A stretch of DNA of 50,050 nucleotides from Lutibacter sp. (GTDB taxonomy: Bacteria; Bacteroidota; Bacteroidia; Flavobacteriales; Flavobacteriaceae), in the NCBI RefSeq assembly GCF_013139515.1, contig NZ_WTAR01000032.1, forward strand, positions 1 through 50,050. The letters are read 5' to 3'. The notes under the pieces were generated by a model. The model did not search any database. It had not been told where the DNA came from and saw only the letters and a list, made by a program, of their open reading frames with translations. The position numbers were made by a program, and so were the translations under genes. Shown one piece after another: positions 1-8,915 of the stretch (within the stretch, counting starts at the first letter, position 1; every line of letters begins with the position of its first letter).

Positions 1-36
1 CATACAAAAAATATAGTTTGTTGTTTTATCTTTCAT
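1..36 (-). CDS. start of a gene running off the left edge (partial)
   Basis: An ATG at 36-34 overlaps the TGA stop of the adenine methylase (33-35) in an ATGA arrangement. The frame stays open to the window edge and reads MKDKTTNYIFCM. Such overlap usually means translational coupling, so a further member of the methylase operon probably starts here. Twelve codons say nothing about its function. A restriction subunit or helper is the natural guess from position, but it is only a guess. Confidence 0.35.
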   Translation of the reverse strand, partial: MKDKTTNYIFCM

Positions 37-1031
37 CTTTTTTCTAATATATGTAAATATTCAACTGTTTCAGTTGCTTTATGATTTCTGTTTTCTGTTT
101 TATCAGCTTTAAAACGTTGATAATTAACAGTTTTTAAACTGTAATTTCCGTAAGCAGACATTATTGTACTTACCTCATTTTCAGTCATTAACCCTTCATT
201 GTTATAGCTTAAGAAAATGTGCTTAAATTTAGCGTTTTTTATTAAATTTTCGAAGGAAATTTTCACTTCATTTTTCTTGCAATAAGAAGACCTATAATAA
301 TCTCTTAATCCCGTTTTTCCCTTCGGAAGAAAAGTATCATAATTGGCTATTGTGTTTAATAAATGATAATTTGAACCGTACTGCCGCGCATTATATGGCG
401 GGTCTAAATACAAAATATCACCTTCAATATTTTCAATTAGTTTATTGCTATCTTCATTAAAAACTTGATGTGAGTTTTTAGTAATTATAAATTTAGCAGG
501 TATAAAGTTTAATGTTTTTTGAGCAGATTTTTTGATATGTTTTAAATAAGCGCCATAAACTGAAGCTGTATTTGCAACTTTATCGGCACTTTCTATTAAC
601 GATGCTATTAAAAAATAATACATATCATCATTTATCTCCTTCGTTGTTTTCCAAGTTTCTATTTGTTGTCGTATTGCATCAATTTTTTTACCATTTTCTG
701 AAGAAAAATACAATCTTCCTTCACTTCCGTTTTCGCAGTAATTATGAAATATAAAGCCCTCAATTCCAATTAAATTATTTAAAGTTTCAAACTCAGTTTT
801 ACAATTTAATAATTGGTGATTTCCAATATAATTTCTGTTTAAAACGTAGCTATATTTTTCTACATCATTTGAAATAACTTGCTTTACTAATGGTTTAAAA
901 TTACGACCAACAATACCCGTTCCTGCAAACAAATCACAAAATACTAAATTTGATAAATCTAAGCCTACAACATCAATTATTGAAGTTTTTAAAAATGTAG
1001 AAAGTTTATGTTTAGACCCTATATAATTCAC
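33..1031 (-). CDS. D12-class DNA adenine N6-methyltransferase
   Basis: Transfers methyl groups from S-adenosylmethionine to adenine in DNA. The N-terminus has the YIGSK segment typical of the FxGxK SAM-binding motif of D12 enzymes, followed by CDLFAGTGIVGRNF (about residues 32-45) and the catalytic DPPYNARQYGSNYHLL block near residue 210. The 332-residue length suits a complete alpha-class enzyme. Translation appears to begin with GTG (1029-1031), 6 bases after the stop of the upstream gene. It sits between a candidate PD-(D/E)XK nuclease and a gene overlapping its stop codon, so a restriction-modification role is more likely than a housekeeping Dam role. The recognition sequence cannot be read from the protein. 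Confidence 0.9.
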   Translation of the reverse strand: MNYIGSKHKLSTFLKTSIIDVVGLDLSNLVFCDLFAGTGIVGRNFKPLVKQVISNDVEKYSYVLNRNYIGNHQLLNCKTEFETLNNLIGIEGFIFHNYCENGSEGRLYFSSENGKKIDAIRQQIETWKTTKEINDDMYYFLIASLIESADKVANTASVYGAYLKHIKKSAQKTLNFIPAKFIITKNSHQVFNEDSNKLIENIEGDILYLDPPYNARQYGSNYHLLNTIANYDTFLPKGKTGLRDYYRSSYCKKNEVKISFENLIKNAKFKHIFLSYNNEGLMTENEVSTIMSAYGNYSLKTVNYQRFKADKTENRNHKATETVEYLHILEKR

Positions 1032-1037
1032 TTAAAT

Positions 1038-1673
1038 TTATTTTATTGCCCAAATAATATCGGCTTTTACTATTTCATTTTCAAAATAAAAACTATGTAA
1101 TTCTGACGGTTCAAATTTACTCAAATAAGTTGAAACTATATTTTTTAACCAACTAATCTCAGCTTTTAATTTCCAATGCTCATTTTCGTTTTCAAAATTT
1201 ACCAATACAATAAAAAGTCTATTTTTAAAATGTTTACGCTGTTGTTGGCTTTGATTTTTATACAACCACTCTATTAATTCATGCTTATGTTCAATTGCAT
1301 ATGGAACTGATTTTTTAAATCCTTTTGGAAAAACGGTAGTTTTATGATCAAACGGAATTTCGTTAATAAAAAAATCTGTGAATTTATTGTAAGAATCTGG
1401 GTGTGATTTTACCGTAGTATGTTCACAAAAAATAGTTTCAATTGCTTTTGCCGACCAAAAATTAAACCATCTGTTTAAGGCATAATTTTTCAAATCGTTA
1501 TATTGAGCATTATTTTTAAATTTAATTTCAATAGTTGATAAAAGCAACTCAAAAGAAGCTACTTTGTAGATAAAACTAGTTTGTTTATCAAACACATCAA
1601 CTTGTTTTCTTCCCCACGAATACTGAAATTTTAATCTTTTTTTAAGTTCTTCTTCTAGCGCTTTGTAATCCAT
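1038..1673 (-). CDS. candidate PD-(D/E)XK restriction endonuclease
   Basis: I do not recognise a named family for this 211-residue protein. It contains a plausible PD-(D/E)XK nuclease core: a helix with Glu79 (SAKAIETIF), then Asp100 in TDFFIN, an eight-residue spacing, and Asp109-His-Lys111 in IPFDHKTTVFP. The order helix-Glu, beta-Asp, Asp-x-Lys is that of the core of many type II restriction enzymes. It has no signal peptide or membrane span. It lies 5 bases after the acidic conserved gene and 6 bases before the adenine methylase, all in one direction. The nuclease assignment is an inference from motif and neighbour; it could be another DNA-processing enzyme of the same fold. Confidence 0.55.
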   Translation of the reverse strand: MDYKALEEELKKRLKFQYSWGRKQVDVFDKQTSFIYKVASFELLLSTIEIKFKNNAQYNDLKNYALNRWFNFWSAKAIETIFCEHTTVKSHPDSYNKFTDFFINEIPFDHKTTVFPKGFKKSVPYAIEHKHELIEWLYKNQSQQQRKHFKNRLFIVLVNFENENEHWKLKAEISWLKNIVSTYLSKFEPSELHSFYFENEIVKADIIWAIK

Positions 1674-1678
1674 TAATA

Positions 1679-2380
1679 CTATGAAAATTTCCGCTCAATT
1701 AAATCTATAAACCGGCTTTCGTATTCTAATTTTTCATTCCAATCATAATCTGGTTTCACAAAATTTAAAATAAAATCTTTTGCATCATTTTCAGTTTTAA
1801 AAGAATTTAATTGTGATAACACACGATTAAAATCTTCTTGATTTCCTTCAAATAAATGTTTTACAAAAGCTATTCTATCATTTAAACCAATTTGTAAATT
1901 ATTTTTAAATAGCGCATCATTTAATGAACGTTTAGTATCTGGTGCATTTTCAACTACGGGGTTTTCTTTAGTAACTCTTTCAAACATTTCAGTAGCTACA
2001 TCAGCTGATATTGCATCTTTTAATTCATCTTCTAAAGAGTTTTGTGTTGAAAATATTTCTTTTTCATCATCTTTTATTAAGGTGTCTTCAATTCCAAATA
2101 TTTCTTCAACTTGTTCTTCTGAAATTAATTCAACTTCTTTTCCAACTTCAGTTATTTTTGTTTGCTCATCTTCTACTTCTTCAGAAACCAATTCAATTTT
2201 ATCAACAATTTCCGTATTATTTTGTGGTGTGTTTATATATGCATCAACAAATTTAAGTACAGATAGCTTTTCGTAAATACCGTGTGCTTTTTTATGTAAT
2301 TCATCTATAGCGTCGTTATTTTTCATTTCTAAAATACTCTGTGCCAGGCTTATTAATTCAGCTTTAATTTTTTTGTGCAT
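1679..2380 (-). CDS. conserved acidic protein of unknown function
   Basis: A 233-residue protein with a helical N-terminus (about 1-50), a very acidic low-complexity middle rich in Glu, Asp and Ile (about 55-150), and a C-terminal helical block (about 150-233) containing NDRIAFVKHLF and DFILNFVKPDYDW. No signal peptide, membrane span or known catalytic motif is visible. From memory, similar proteins are widespread in Bacteroidota close to tdk, so I take this as a chromosomal gene rather than part of the methylase island, although it is the first gene of the same tight transcription unit. It is divergent from tdk across 135 bases. Function unknown. Confidence 0.75.
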   Translation of the reverse strand: MHKKIKAELISLAQSILEMKNNDAIDELHKKAHGIYEKLSVLKFVDAYINTPQNNTEIVDKIELVSEEVEDEQTKITEVGKEVELISEEQVEEIFGIEDTLIKDDEKEIFSTQNSLEDELKDAISADVATEMFERVTKENPVVENAPDTKRSLNDALFKNNLQIGLNDRIAFVKHLFEGNQEDFNRVLSQLNSFKTENDAKDFILNFVKPDYDWNEKLEYESRFIDLIERKFS

Positions 2381-2420
2381 AAGTTGCGCTATTAAATGAT
2401 TTTTGATGTATTTTTTTTAA

Positions 2421-2472
2421 TAAATTTGAATTCTAAACGAATGTAACATTTTTTTTATTGCATTTATTTTTG
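2421..2472 (+). promoter_or_regulatory. candidate tdk promoter boxes
   Basis: Two matches to the Bacteroidota -7 consensus TAnnTTTG lie upstream of tdk: TAAATTTG (2421-2428) and TATTTTTG (2465-2472), the second 43 bases before the ATG. Neither has a TTG at the ideal 17-23 base spacing; the first has one at 15 bases (2403-2405). Confidence 0.35.
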
Positions 2473-2515
2473 AAACTAAAAAATTACAATAACCTTTCAA
2501 GCGTGAAATTACAAA

Positions 2516-3133
2516 ATGTTTCTTGAAAATACAGTAAATCATAACGAACAATTTGGATGGATTGAAGTAGTTTGTGGATCCATGTTCTCTGGTAAAACAG
2601 AAGAACTAATTCGCAGGTTAAAAAGAGCTCAATTTGCCAAACAAAAAATAGAAATTTTTAAACCTGCAATAGATACTAGGTATGATGAAGAAATGGTGGT
2701 TTCGCATGATGCCAATGAAATTAGATCTACACCTGTACCGTCATCTTCCAATATTTTAATTTTAGCAGATGAAGTTGATGTTGTTGGGATAGACGAAGCT
2801 CAATTTTTTGATGATGGTATTGTTGCCGTTTGTAATGAATTAGCCAACCGCGGAATTCGTGTAATTGTTGCTGGTTTAGATATGGATTTTAAAGGAAATC
2901 CGTTTGGACCAATGCCTGCGCTTATGGCAACTGCTGAATATGTTACAAAAGTACATGCCGTTTGTACAAGAACGGGTAATTTAGCGCATTACAGCCACAG
3001 AACAGCTATTGGTGATGAATTGGTGATGCTAGGTGAAACACAAGAATACGAGCCTTTAAGTCGTGCCGCATACTATAAAGCCATTCGTGATGAAGAAAAC
3101 AAAAAAGCAGCACAAAATAATCATGAAAAATAA
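2516..3133 (+). CDS. tdk: thymidine kinase
   Basis: Phosphorylates thymidine to dTMP in the pyrimidine salvage pathway (cytoplasm). The Walker A loop [15 protein letters not shown] is near residues 21-35, the DEAQFF magnesium/Walker B segment near residue 93, and the lasso region with [14 protein letters not shown] follows near residue 155. Of the zinc-site cysteines, one in the CTRTG segment is retained but the usual second C-terminal CxxC is not obvious. The length, 205 residues, fits type II TK. The last 11 bases overlap the start of alr, so the two are probably co-translated. Confidence 0.95.
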   Translation: MFLENTVNHNEQFGWIEVVCGSMFSGKTEELIRRLKRAQFAKQKIEIFKPAIDTRYDEEMVVSHDANEIRSTPVPSSSNILILADEVDVVGIDEAQFFDDGIVAVCNELANRGIRVIVAGLDMDFKGNPFGPMPALMATAEYVTKVHAVCTRTGNLAHYSHRTAIGDELVMLGETQEYEPLSRAAYYKAIRDEENKKAAQNNHEK

Positions 3134-4226
3134 CCACGTAACTACGCTTGAAATAGATTTAAATGCTATTGATTTTAATTTCAATTATTTTAAATCTAAA
3201 ATTCATAAAACAACAAAAGTTTTAGTAGTAGTTAAGGCGTTTGGTTATGGTAGTAGCGCCATAGAAATTGCTAAACTTTTAGAAACTAAAGTTGCTTATT
3301 TTGCAGTTGCTTATTTAGATGAAGGAATTGCTTTACGAAATGCAGGAATTAAAACGCCTATTTTAGTTTTACATCCTCAAAAAAACAATTTCAAGAAAAT
3401 TATTGAATACCATTTAGAACCTAATATTTATTCACTTCCTTTATTAAACTCTTTTATTGAAGTTACTAAAAATTTAAACTTTCAAAGTTATCCTATTCAT
3501 TTAAAATTTAACACTGGTTTAAACAGGTTAGGGTTTACAGAAAACAATATCTCTGAAATCTCTTCAATTGTTAATAATCAAGAAGAAATTATTATAAAAT
3601 CTATTTTTTCACATATTGCTGCAAGTGAAGATTTAAACGAACGTACATTTACATTGCAACAAATAACTAGTTTTAATACAATTTCTTCAACATTAATTCA
3701 GCAATTAAAAAATACACCTTTTAAACACATGTTAAATACTTCAGGAATATTAAATTATGCTTCCGAAGCGCAGTTTGATATGGTACGTTTAGGAATTGGT
3801 TTGTATGGTTTTGGAAATGATGAAACTCAAACTAAAAACTTAATAAATGTTCTCACTTTAAAATCAGTAATTTCTCAAATTCATACTATTGAAGAAGGTG
3901 AAACTGTTGGGTATAATAGAGCTTTTAAAGCTATTTTAACCATAAAAACAGCAACAATACCTATTGGCCATGCTGATGGTATTTCAAGACAATTTGGAAA
4001 TGAAATTGGGTATGTTTACATAAATAATAAAAAAGCGCAAATAGTTGGAAATATTTGTATGGATATGATTATGGTTAATATTACTGACATTGATTGTAAT
4101 GAAGGTGATGAGGTTTTAATTTATAAAAACCAACAACATATTGAAAGCCTAGCAAAAGCTATAAATACAATTCCTTATGAGCTACTAACTGCAATTTCTC
4201 AACGAGTTGGAAGAGTGTTAAAATAA
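3123..4226 (+). CDS. alr: alanine racemase
   Basis: Converts L-alanine to D-alanine for peptidoglycan, using pyridoxal phosphate. The PLP lysine is Lys38 in [10 protein letters not shown] (usual KANAYGHG), and the C-terminal domain carries the GYNRAF block with the catalytic tyrosine region and [13 protein letters not shown] start at the ATG at 3123 rather than the in-frame ATG at 3063, because the latter would lie 70 bases inside tdk and add a 20-residue tail with no family counterpart. The chosen protein is 367 residues, the usual length. It is a stand-alone racemase, not the MurF-Alr fusion seen in some Bacteroidota. Confidence 0.93.
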   Translation: MKNNHVTTLEIDLNAIDFNFNYFKSKIHKTTKVLVVVKAFGYGSSAIEIAKLLETKVAYFAVAYLDEGIALRNAGIKTPILVLHPQKNNFKKIIEYHLEPNIYSLPLLNSFIEVTKNLNFQSYPIHLKFNTGLNRLGFTENNISEISSIVNNQEEIIIKSIFSHIAASEDLNERTFTLQQITSFNTISSTLIQQLKNTPFKHMLNTSGILNYASEAQFDMVRLGIGLYGFGNDETQTKNLINVLTLKSVISQIHTIEEGETVGYNRAFKAILTIKTATIPIGHADGISRQFGNEIGYVYINNKKAQIVGNICMDMIMVNITDIDCNEGDEVLIYKNQQHIESLAKAINTIPYELLTAISQRVGRVLK

Positions 4227-4290
4227 TGTTAAAGAAATTGATTTTTTTACTATATTCGCTACACTATTCATCAACTAAAACAACTATATA

Positions 4291-4701
4291 ATGGGAATGT
4301 TAAAAGAATTTAAAAATTTTGCAATGAAGGGAAACCTTGTTGACATTGCAGTAGGTTTTGTAATGGGTGCAGCTTTTAAAAGTGTTGTAACCTCATTTAC
4401 AGGAGGTATTGTTTCACCACTTATTGGTTTAATTTTCAATTCAAATTTAAAAGATTTAAACTGGGTTGTTAAAGATGGCGTTGCTAATGATGCTGGAGAA
4501 ATTGTAGGTGAAGTTGTAGTTCTTTACGGTGATTTTTTAACAAATTTAATAGATTTTATAATTGTTGCATTTGTAATGTTTATGATTATAAAAGGAATTA
4601 ATAAAACAAAGAAAAAAGAAGAACCGGCTCCTGAAGCTCCAAAAGGTCCTTCTCAAGAAGATTTATTAACTGAAATAAGAGATTTATTATCTAAAAAGTA
4701 A
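4291..4701 (+). CDS. mscL: large-conductance mechanosensitive channel
   Basis: Inner-membrane emergency release channel for hypo-osmotic shock. The 136-residue protein has the MscL signature FKNFAMKGNLVDIAVGFVMGAAFKS at its N-terminus leading into TM1, a periplasmic loop (about 50-75), TM2 near residues 85-105 (FIIVAFVMFMIIKGI) and a C-terminal cytoplasmic helix ending EDLLTEIRDLLSKK. The acidic/proline linker KKKEEPAPEAPKGP is normal for the family. It follows alr by 64 bases and is closed by an intrinsic terminator; a TATATTCG element at 4251-4258 could be a weak -7 box of its own. Confidence 0.96.
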   Translation: MGMLKEFKNFAMKGNLVDIAVGFVMGAAFKSVVTSFTGGIVSPLIGLIFNSNLKDLNWVVKDGVANDAGEIVGEVVVLYGDFLTNLIDFIIVAFVMFMIIKGINKTKKKEEPAPEAPKGPSQEDLLTEIRDLLSKK

Positions 4702-4723
4702 ACCAAACTTTATTTAATAAGCT

Positions 4724-4757
4724 AAAAAAGGTTCGCAAATGCGAGCCTTTTTTTATT
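4724..4757 (+). terminator. bidirectional intrinsic terminator after mscL
   Basis: Seven-base-pair GC-containing stem (GGTTCGC / GCGAGCC with one G-T wobble, loop AAAT at 4737-4740) flanked by an A-run on the left and a T-run on the right. Its symmetry lets it end both mscL (plus) and the MOSC gene (minus). Confidence 0.85.
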
Positions 4758-4758
4758 G

Positions 4759-5298
4759 CTATTTTTTCGTTTCGTAAACGTCAGCAATAGTAGGAGCGTT
4801 ATTACTTTTAGCAATTAAAATTAATTCATCATTTACTGATACATTTCCTGTTTTAAGTACTTTAAAATACAATCCGCTTTTAGTAGAATTCCAAAATTGT
4901 TTTAGTATTTTTTGTGTACCAAAAACCAATTCTAATTTCATACAAGGTTCTCTTGGTTTTGTTACTTCTAAAATAACTTCACCCAACTTATATGTATTTC
5001 CTACTTGTATTTGAGTTTCATCTAAATTTGATATGGTTAAATTTTCACCAAACATTCCAAATCTCCAATCTAAATTTGGGTACAATTCTTTCCAATATAC
5101 ATAATGATTTTCCGAATATGCATATACCGCTTGATCTATTCCACCGTGATATTTTCTATCAACTACTGCATCACTTTCAACATCTTCTTCACCTAAAACT
5201 ATTTCGCTGACCGGAAATTTATAAATCCCTGTTTCAACAACTCTTCCTTTATAATTAATGGTTTTTTTCTCGCCAATATTTACTGATACTACTTTCAT
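4759..5298 (-). CDS. MOSC domain protein (YiiM-like)
   Basis: A 179-residue MOSC-domain protein. These domains handle sulfur for, or bind, the molybdenum cofactor, and stand-alone members such as YiiM confer resistance to N-hydroxylated base analogues. Visible family features are VDRKYHGGIDQAVYAY (about 47-62), FGENLTISNL (about 82-91), and the conserved cysteine in KPREPCMKLE (about residue 118). No signal peptide. The start codon directly abuts the end of the GH3-like gene (5299), so it is the last gene of an M23-GH3-MOSC operon. Substrate unknown. Confidence 0.85.
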   Translation of the reverse strand: MKVVSVNIGEKKTINYKGRVVETGIYKFPVSEIVLGEEDVESDAVVDRKYHGGIDQAVYAYSENHYVYWKELYPNLDWRFGMFGENLTISNLDETQIQVGNTYKLGEVILEVTKPREPCMKLELVFGTQKILKQFWNSTKSGLYFKVLKTGNVSVNDELILIAKSNNAPTIADVYETKK

Positions 5299-6792
5299 TT
5301 AAACTTTAAATTTTGAAAGTTTATCAGCAATTTTTCTATTATCAGATAAACGAGGTACTTTATTTTGTCCGCCTAACTTTCCAATTGATTTCATATAATT
5401 ATTAAAACCACCTTTTTCAATACTAGTTATTTTTAAAGGTTGTAATATTTTTCCTTTAATTAAATCTAAATAATATATGTTTTGTTGTTGCATAGAAACA
5501 TCAACTTTAGCTGCAAAACTTTGTAAGTTTTTAGGTTCATTATCAAACTCAATAAACCACTCGTGATATGGCAAACCACTTTCTGGCGTAATTTGAGGCG
5601 CAACAGTAAATTCAGTAATACCAATAGTTGTATTGGTTGTATTTTCATTCATTGCTTGTTCTACTTCTTTCCCAATTACATGCTCTCCAAATGCCGAAAT
5701 GAAATGCTTAATGCGCCCGGTAACTATAATTCTTGGCGGATTTACTGAAAGAAATTCAACCGTATCACCAATATTATAACCCCAAAGTCCTGCGTTAGTA
5801 TTTAAAATTATCACATAATTTACGCCTGCTTTTACATCAGCTAAAGAAATTCTAGTTGGATTATCCTCAAAAAATTCTTCGGAAGGAATAAACTCATAAA
5901 ACATTCCATTATCCACCAATAACATCATTCCCTTTTCATTTTGAGAATCTTGGTAGGCGATAAATCCTTCAGAAGCCGGATACAATTCAATAGTATCCAC
6001 TTTTCTTCCAATTAAATCTTCAAATTTGTTTCTGTAAGGTTCAAAATTAACACCTCCGTAAACAAATAAATTAAAATTTGGAAACACTTCACCTACCTTT
6101 TTACCGGTTCGTTCAATAATTTTTTCGAAATACATTTGCACCCAAGATGGAATTCCACTAATGAGTGTCATATCTTCGTTTATTGTTTCATCAACAATAG
6201 CGTCAACTTTGGTTTCCCAATCTTCAATACAATTGGTTTCCCAACTTGGCAAACGGTTTTTAAGTAAATAATTTGGAATAAAATGTGCTGAAATCCCTGA
6301 GAGCCTTCCTGTTTTTATTCCATTTTTTTCGTTCAATTCTGGGCTTCCTTGTAAAAAAATCATTTTACCATTTACAAAGTCCGTTTTTTTAGTTTCAGCA
6401 ATATAATTTAGTAGTGAATTACGCGCGGCACTAATATGCATTGGCATAGATTCTTTTGTAAGTGGAATGTATTTTGCGCCTGAAGTTGTCCCAGATGTTT
6501 TCGCAAAATACAGTGGTTTTCCTTTCCATAAAATATCAGATTCTCCAGCTACAACTTTTTCTACATATGGCTTTAAAGCTTCATAATCTCTAACGGGAAC
6601 ATTTTTTTTAAAATCTTCGTAAGAATTTATGGAATTAAAATTATGATCTTTCCCAAATACAGTTTTAGAAGCCTGAGCAATTAAGTTTTTGAAAACTTTT
6701 TGTTGAATTTCTACTGCATTATTACTTTGTTTGTAAAATTTTGATGCAGTTAGTTTTGCAAATGGTTTTGCTAAAATTGATTTAATGCTCAT
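5299..6792 (-). CDS. GH3 auxin-responsive promoter family protein (adenylate-forming acyl-amido synthetase-like)
   Basis: A 497-residue member of the GH3 family, relatives of plant acyl-acid amido synthetases in the firefly-luciferase (ANL) superfamily. The ATP-binding P-loop equivalent is clear as KTSGTTSGAKYIPLT (about 97-111), and the GRIKHFISAFGEHV block (about residues 357-370) matches the ANL hinge region. Bacteroidota carry such genes widely; substrate and role are not established, so I only infer carboxylate activation with ATP. It starts 2 bases after the M23 peptidase gene ends and abuts the MOSC gene. Confidence 0.85.
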   Translation of the reverse strand: MSIKSILAKPFAKLTASKFYKQSNNAVEIQQKVFKNLIAQASKTVFGKDHNFNSINSYEDFKKNVPVRDYEALKPYVEKVVAGESDILWKGKPLYFAKTSGTTSGAKYIPLTKESMPMHISAARNSLLNYIAETKKTDFVNGKMIFLQGSPELNEKNGIKTGRLSGISAHFIPNYLLKNRLPSWETNCIEDWETKVDAIVDETINEDMTLISGIPSWVQMYFEKIIERTGKKVGEVFPNFNLFVYGGVNFEPYRNKFEDLIGRKVDTIELYPASEGFIAYQDSQNEKGMMLLVDNGMFYEFIPSEEFFEDNPTRISLADVKAGVNYVIILNTNAGLWGYNIGDTVEFLSVNPPRIIVTGRIKHFISAFGEHVIGKEVEQAMNENTTNTTIGITEFTVAPQITPESGLPYHEWFIEFDNEPKNLQSFAAKVDVSMQQQNIYYLDLIKGKILQPLKITSIEKGGFNNYMKSIGKLGGQNKVPRLSDNRKIADKLSKFKV

Positions 6793-6794
6793 TT

Positions 6795-7664
6795 TTATTC
6801 GAAATCAATATAATTTGTTGGGTTTACAGGATAACCTTCATTCCACAATTCAAAATGTAAATGAGGTCCTGTAGTATATTCGCCAGAATTTCCTGCTGAA
6901 GCAATTACTTCACCAGATTTTACTAAATCACCCTGTTCTTTGTGTAATGCTGAATTATGCTTGTAAATAGAAATAAATCCGCTAGTGTGTTTCACAATAA
7001 TAACATCTCCTGTATCTGCTGTCCATTCGGCAAAAATAACTGTACCATCTGCAACCGATTTTACAGGTGTATCCATTTCTACAGCAATATCAACAGCAAA
7101 ATGTTTTTTTTCTAAATTATAACCATCAGATAATATCCCTGTTACTGGTGCAAAAAATACTATATCAGCATTTTTAGTTGCTTCTTCAAAAATACTATAT
7201 CTATCAGTACTTTCAATTTCTTGTCTAAACTCTAAATCAATATCGCTAGCACTTAAATCAATAGTATCTTTATCATATTGTATTGCTTGTAAAACAGAAT
7301 CTTTATCAAACATAACTTCTGAAATTTCACCCGTTAACAATGCTCTAACTTTTTGAATGTATAAGTTATTTACTTCTAAAATTTGTTGTAATGAATCTGC
7401 TTTATATACTAATTTAGTAGCATCCTTTTTTAACTTTGTTGATGAATATCCAGGAATATATTCTCTTAAAGGAGTAAAGGCGATTAAAAAAATGGTGCCT
7501 ACAATTAATAAAATAGAAAATACACTTCCTAAAATAAATACATTTAATCTTGTTAATTTAAATGAAACTTTTTCTTCAAAAGTGTCTTCATTCAAAATAA
7601 CCATGCGGTATTTATGAATTAGTTTTTGTCTAAATTTTCCTTTATTTTTTGATTTTCTTGTCAT
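6795..7664 (-). CDS. M23 family metallopeptidase, membrane anchored
   Basis: Probable peptidoglycan endopeptidase. A basic cytoplasmic head is followed by one membrane span (about residues 42-65, VFILGSVFSILLIVGTIFLIAF), a coiled segment (about 75-160), and a C-terminal LytM/M23 domain. Zinc ligands are seen as HFAVD (HxxxD) and GPHLHFE (HxH), so the active site looks intact, unlike the other M23 protein in this window. First gene of the M23-GH3-MOSC unit, with a -7 box 15 bases upstream. Residue-for-residue the architecture resembles flavobacterial cell-wall M23 peptidases of about 290-325 residues. Confidence 0.9.
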   Translation of the reverse strand: MTRKSKNKGKFRQKLIHKYRMVILNEDTFEEKVSFKLTRLNVFILGSVFSILLIVGTIFLIAFTPLREYIPGYSSTKLKKDATKLVYKADSLQQILEVNNLYIQKVRALLTGEISEVMFDKDSVLQAIQYDKDTIDLSASDIDLEFRQEIESTDRYSIFEEATKNADIVFFAPVTGILSDGYNLEKKHFAVDIAVEMDTPVKSVADGTVIFAEWTADTGDVIIVKHTSGFISIYKHNSALHKEQGDLVKSGEVIASAGNSGEYTTGPHLHFELWNEGYPVNPTNYIDFE

Positions 7665-7678
7665 AATTAAACTTAAAA

Positions 7679-7686
7679 CAAAGGTA
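7679..7686 (-). promoter_or_regulatory. -7 promoter box of the M23-GH3-MOSC operon
   Basis: TACCTTTG on the minus strand matches the Bacteroidota consensus TAnnTTTG, 15 bases before the start codon. No TTG at the right distance upstream. Confidence 0.45.
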
Positions 7687-7748
7687 CAACGAAATTTTAT
7701 TTAAAAATTTTAATATACTTGTTTAGGTGTGTTAAAACTTAGATAAAA

Positions 7749-8330
7749 TTATTTTTTATAAAAGTTCATTTCATCAATATATTCCCAAACATTTGCAGGT
7801 AACATTGTACTTATATTTTTTTTATCTTGAATTGATTTCCTAATTAAAGTAGAAGAAATTTGAACTATTGGAGCGTTTACGGTATGAACATTTTTGTGGT
7901 CAAAAAATTGATGTTTGATTGTACCTTCAGAAATACGCGGATACACATATAATTGATAATTTTGAAGTATTGTCTCATAGTTTTTCCATTTATGAAATCC
8001 TTTCAAATTATCTTCTCCCATTATTAAACAAAATTGATGTGTTGAGAATTTTTCTTCAATATGAACCAATGTATTTATAGTGTAATTTGGCTGTGGCAAG
8101 TTAAATTCAATATCAGTAGTTTTTAATTTTGGGTAGTTTTCAACAGCTATATTTACCATTGCTAATCTATGATGATTACTTAGCATTGTAGTTTTTTGCT
8201 TAAACGGACTTTGCGGTGTTATTACAAACCAAACCTCATCCAAATCAGAAAATTCAGCTATATAATTTGCAATAATCATATGCCCAACGTGGATTGGATT
8301 AAACGTGCCAAAAAACAATCCTACCTTCAT
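7749..8330 (-). CDS. nadD: nicotinate-nucleotide adenylyltransferase
   Basis: Joins ATP and nicotinate mononucleotide to form deamido-NAD in NAD biosynthesis. The nucleotidyltransferase signature is at the N-terminus (GLFFGTFNPIHVGHMII, with the HxGH pair), and the ISSTLIRKSI motif near residue 158 is the second substrate-binding element. 193 residues is the usual length. Its start codon directly follows the stop of gmk, so yicC, gmk and nadD form one operon, an order common in Bacteroidota. Confidence 0.95.
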   Translation of the reverse strand: MKVGLFFGTFNPIHVGHMIIANYIAEFSDLDEVWFVITPQSPFKQKTTMLSNHHRLAMVNIAVENYPKLKTTDIEFNLPQPNYTINTLVHIEEKFSTHQFCLIMGEDNLKGFHKWKNYETILQNYQLYVYPRISEGTIKHQFFDHKNVHTVNAPIVQISSTLIRKSIQDKKNISTMLPANVWEYIDEMNFYKK

Positions 8331-8909
8331 TTATTTTATGAAATTTTCAACCATATTAAACGCGTCCTTTTTTGCTGTATCTAAATCGTTATTAATCAAA
8401 ATAACGTCAAAGTTTTTAGCATATTTTAATTCATTTTCAGCTTTTGCAACTCGTTCCTTTATTTTTTCCTCACTATCAGTTTGTCTATTTCTTAGTCTGC
8501 GTTCCATTTCTTCTATAGATGGAGGTTGCACAAAAATAGCCAATGTTTGCTCTGGAAATTTCTTTTTTATTCTTAGCCCGCCAACAACATCTATATCAAA
8601 AATTACGTGTTTACCTAGGCTCCAAATTCGTTCAACTTCCTTTTTTAAAGTACCGTAATAATTATTTGTATATACTTCTTCCCATTCAATAAAATCATCA
8701 TTTGTAACATGTTCTTCAAACTCTTTTAACGAAATAAAATAATAATCTTTTTCGTTTATTTCAGCACCTCTTTTTTCGCGTGAAGTTGCTGAGATAGAAA
8801 AGTCTAAGTTTAATTCTTTTTGTTTTAATAAATAATGTACAATTGTAGTTTTACCTGAACCTGAAGGCGCTGAAAAAACTAGTAATTTTCCTTCTTTTTT
8901 TACTAACAT
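8331..8909 (-). CDS. gmk: guanylate kinase
   Basis: Phosphorylates GMP to GDP. The P-loop SAPSGSGKTT lies at about residues 14-23, the GMP-binding segment SATSREKRGAEINEKDYYF at about 40-58, and the lid region RLRNRQTDSEEKIKERV at about 137-153. 192 residues, full length. Six bases after yicC and abutting nadD. Confidence 0.96.
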   Translation of the reverse strand: MLVKKEGKLLVFSAPSGSGKTTIVHYLLKQKELNLDFSISATSREKRGAEINEKDYYFISLKEFEEHVTNDDFIEWEEVYTNNYYGTLKKEVERIWSLGKHVIFDIDVVGGLRIKKKFPEQTLAIFVQPPSIEEMERRLRNRQTDSEEKIKERVAKAENELKYAKNFDVILINNDLDTAKKDAFNMVENFIK

Positions 8910-8915
8910 ACTATC

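Noticed and set aside
2011-2276. Overlapping plus-strand open frames with Leu/Gln- and Ser/Thr-rich peptides
   Set aside because: Arise from the acidic low-complexity region of the minus-strand gene (GAA-rich codons read backwards).
3063-3122. Upstream start for alr inside tdk
   Set aside because: Adds 20 residues out of tdk's reading frame without counterpart in alanine racemases; ATG at 3123 gives the normal N-terminus.
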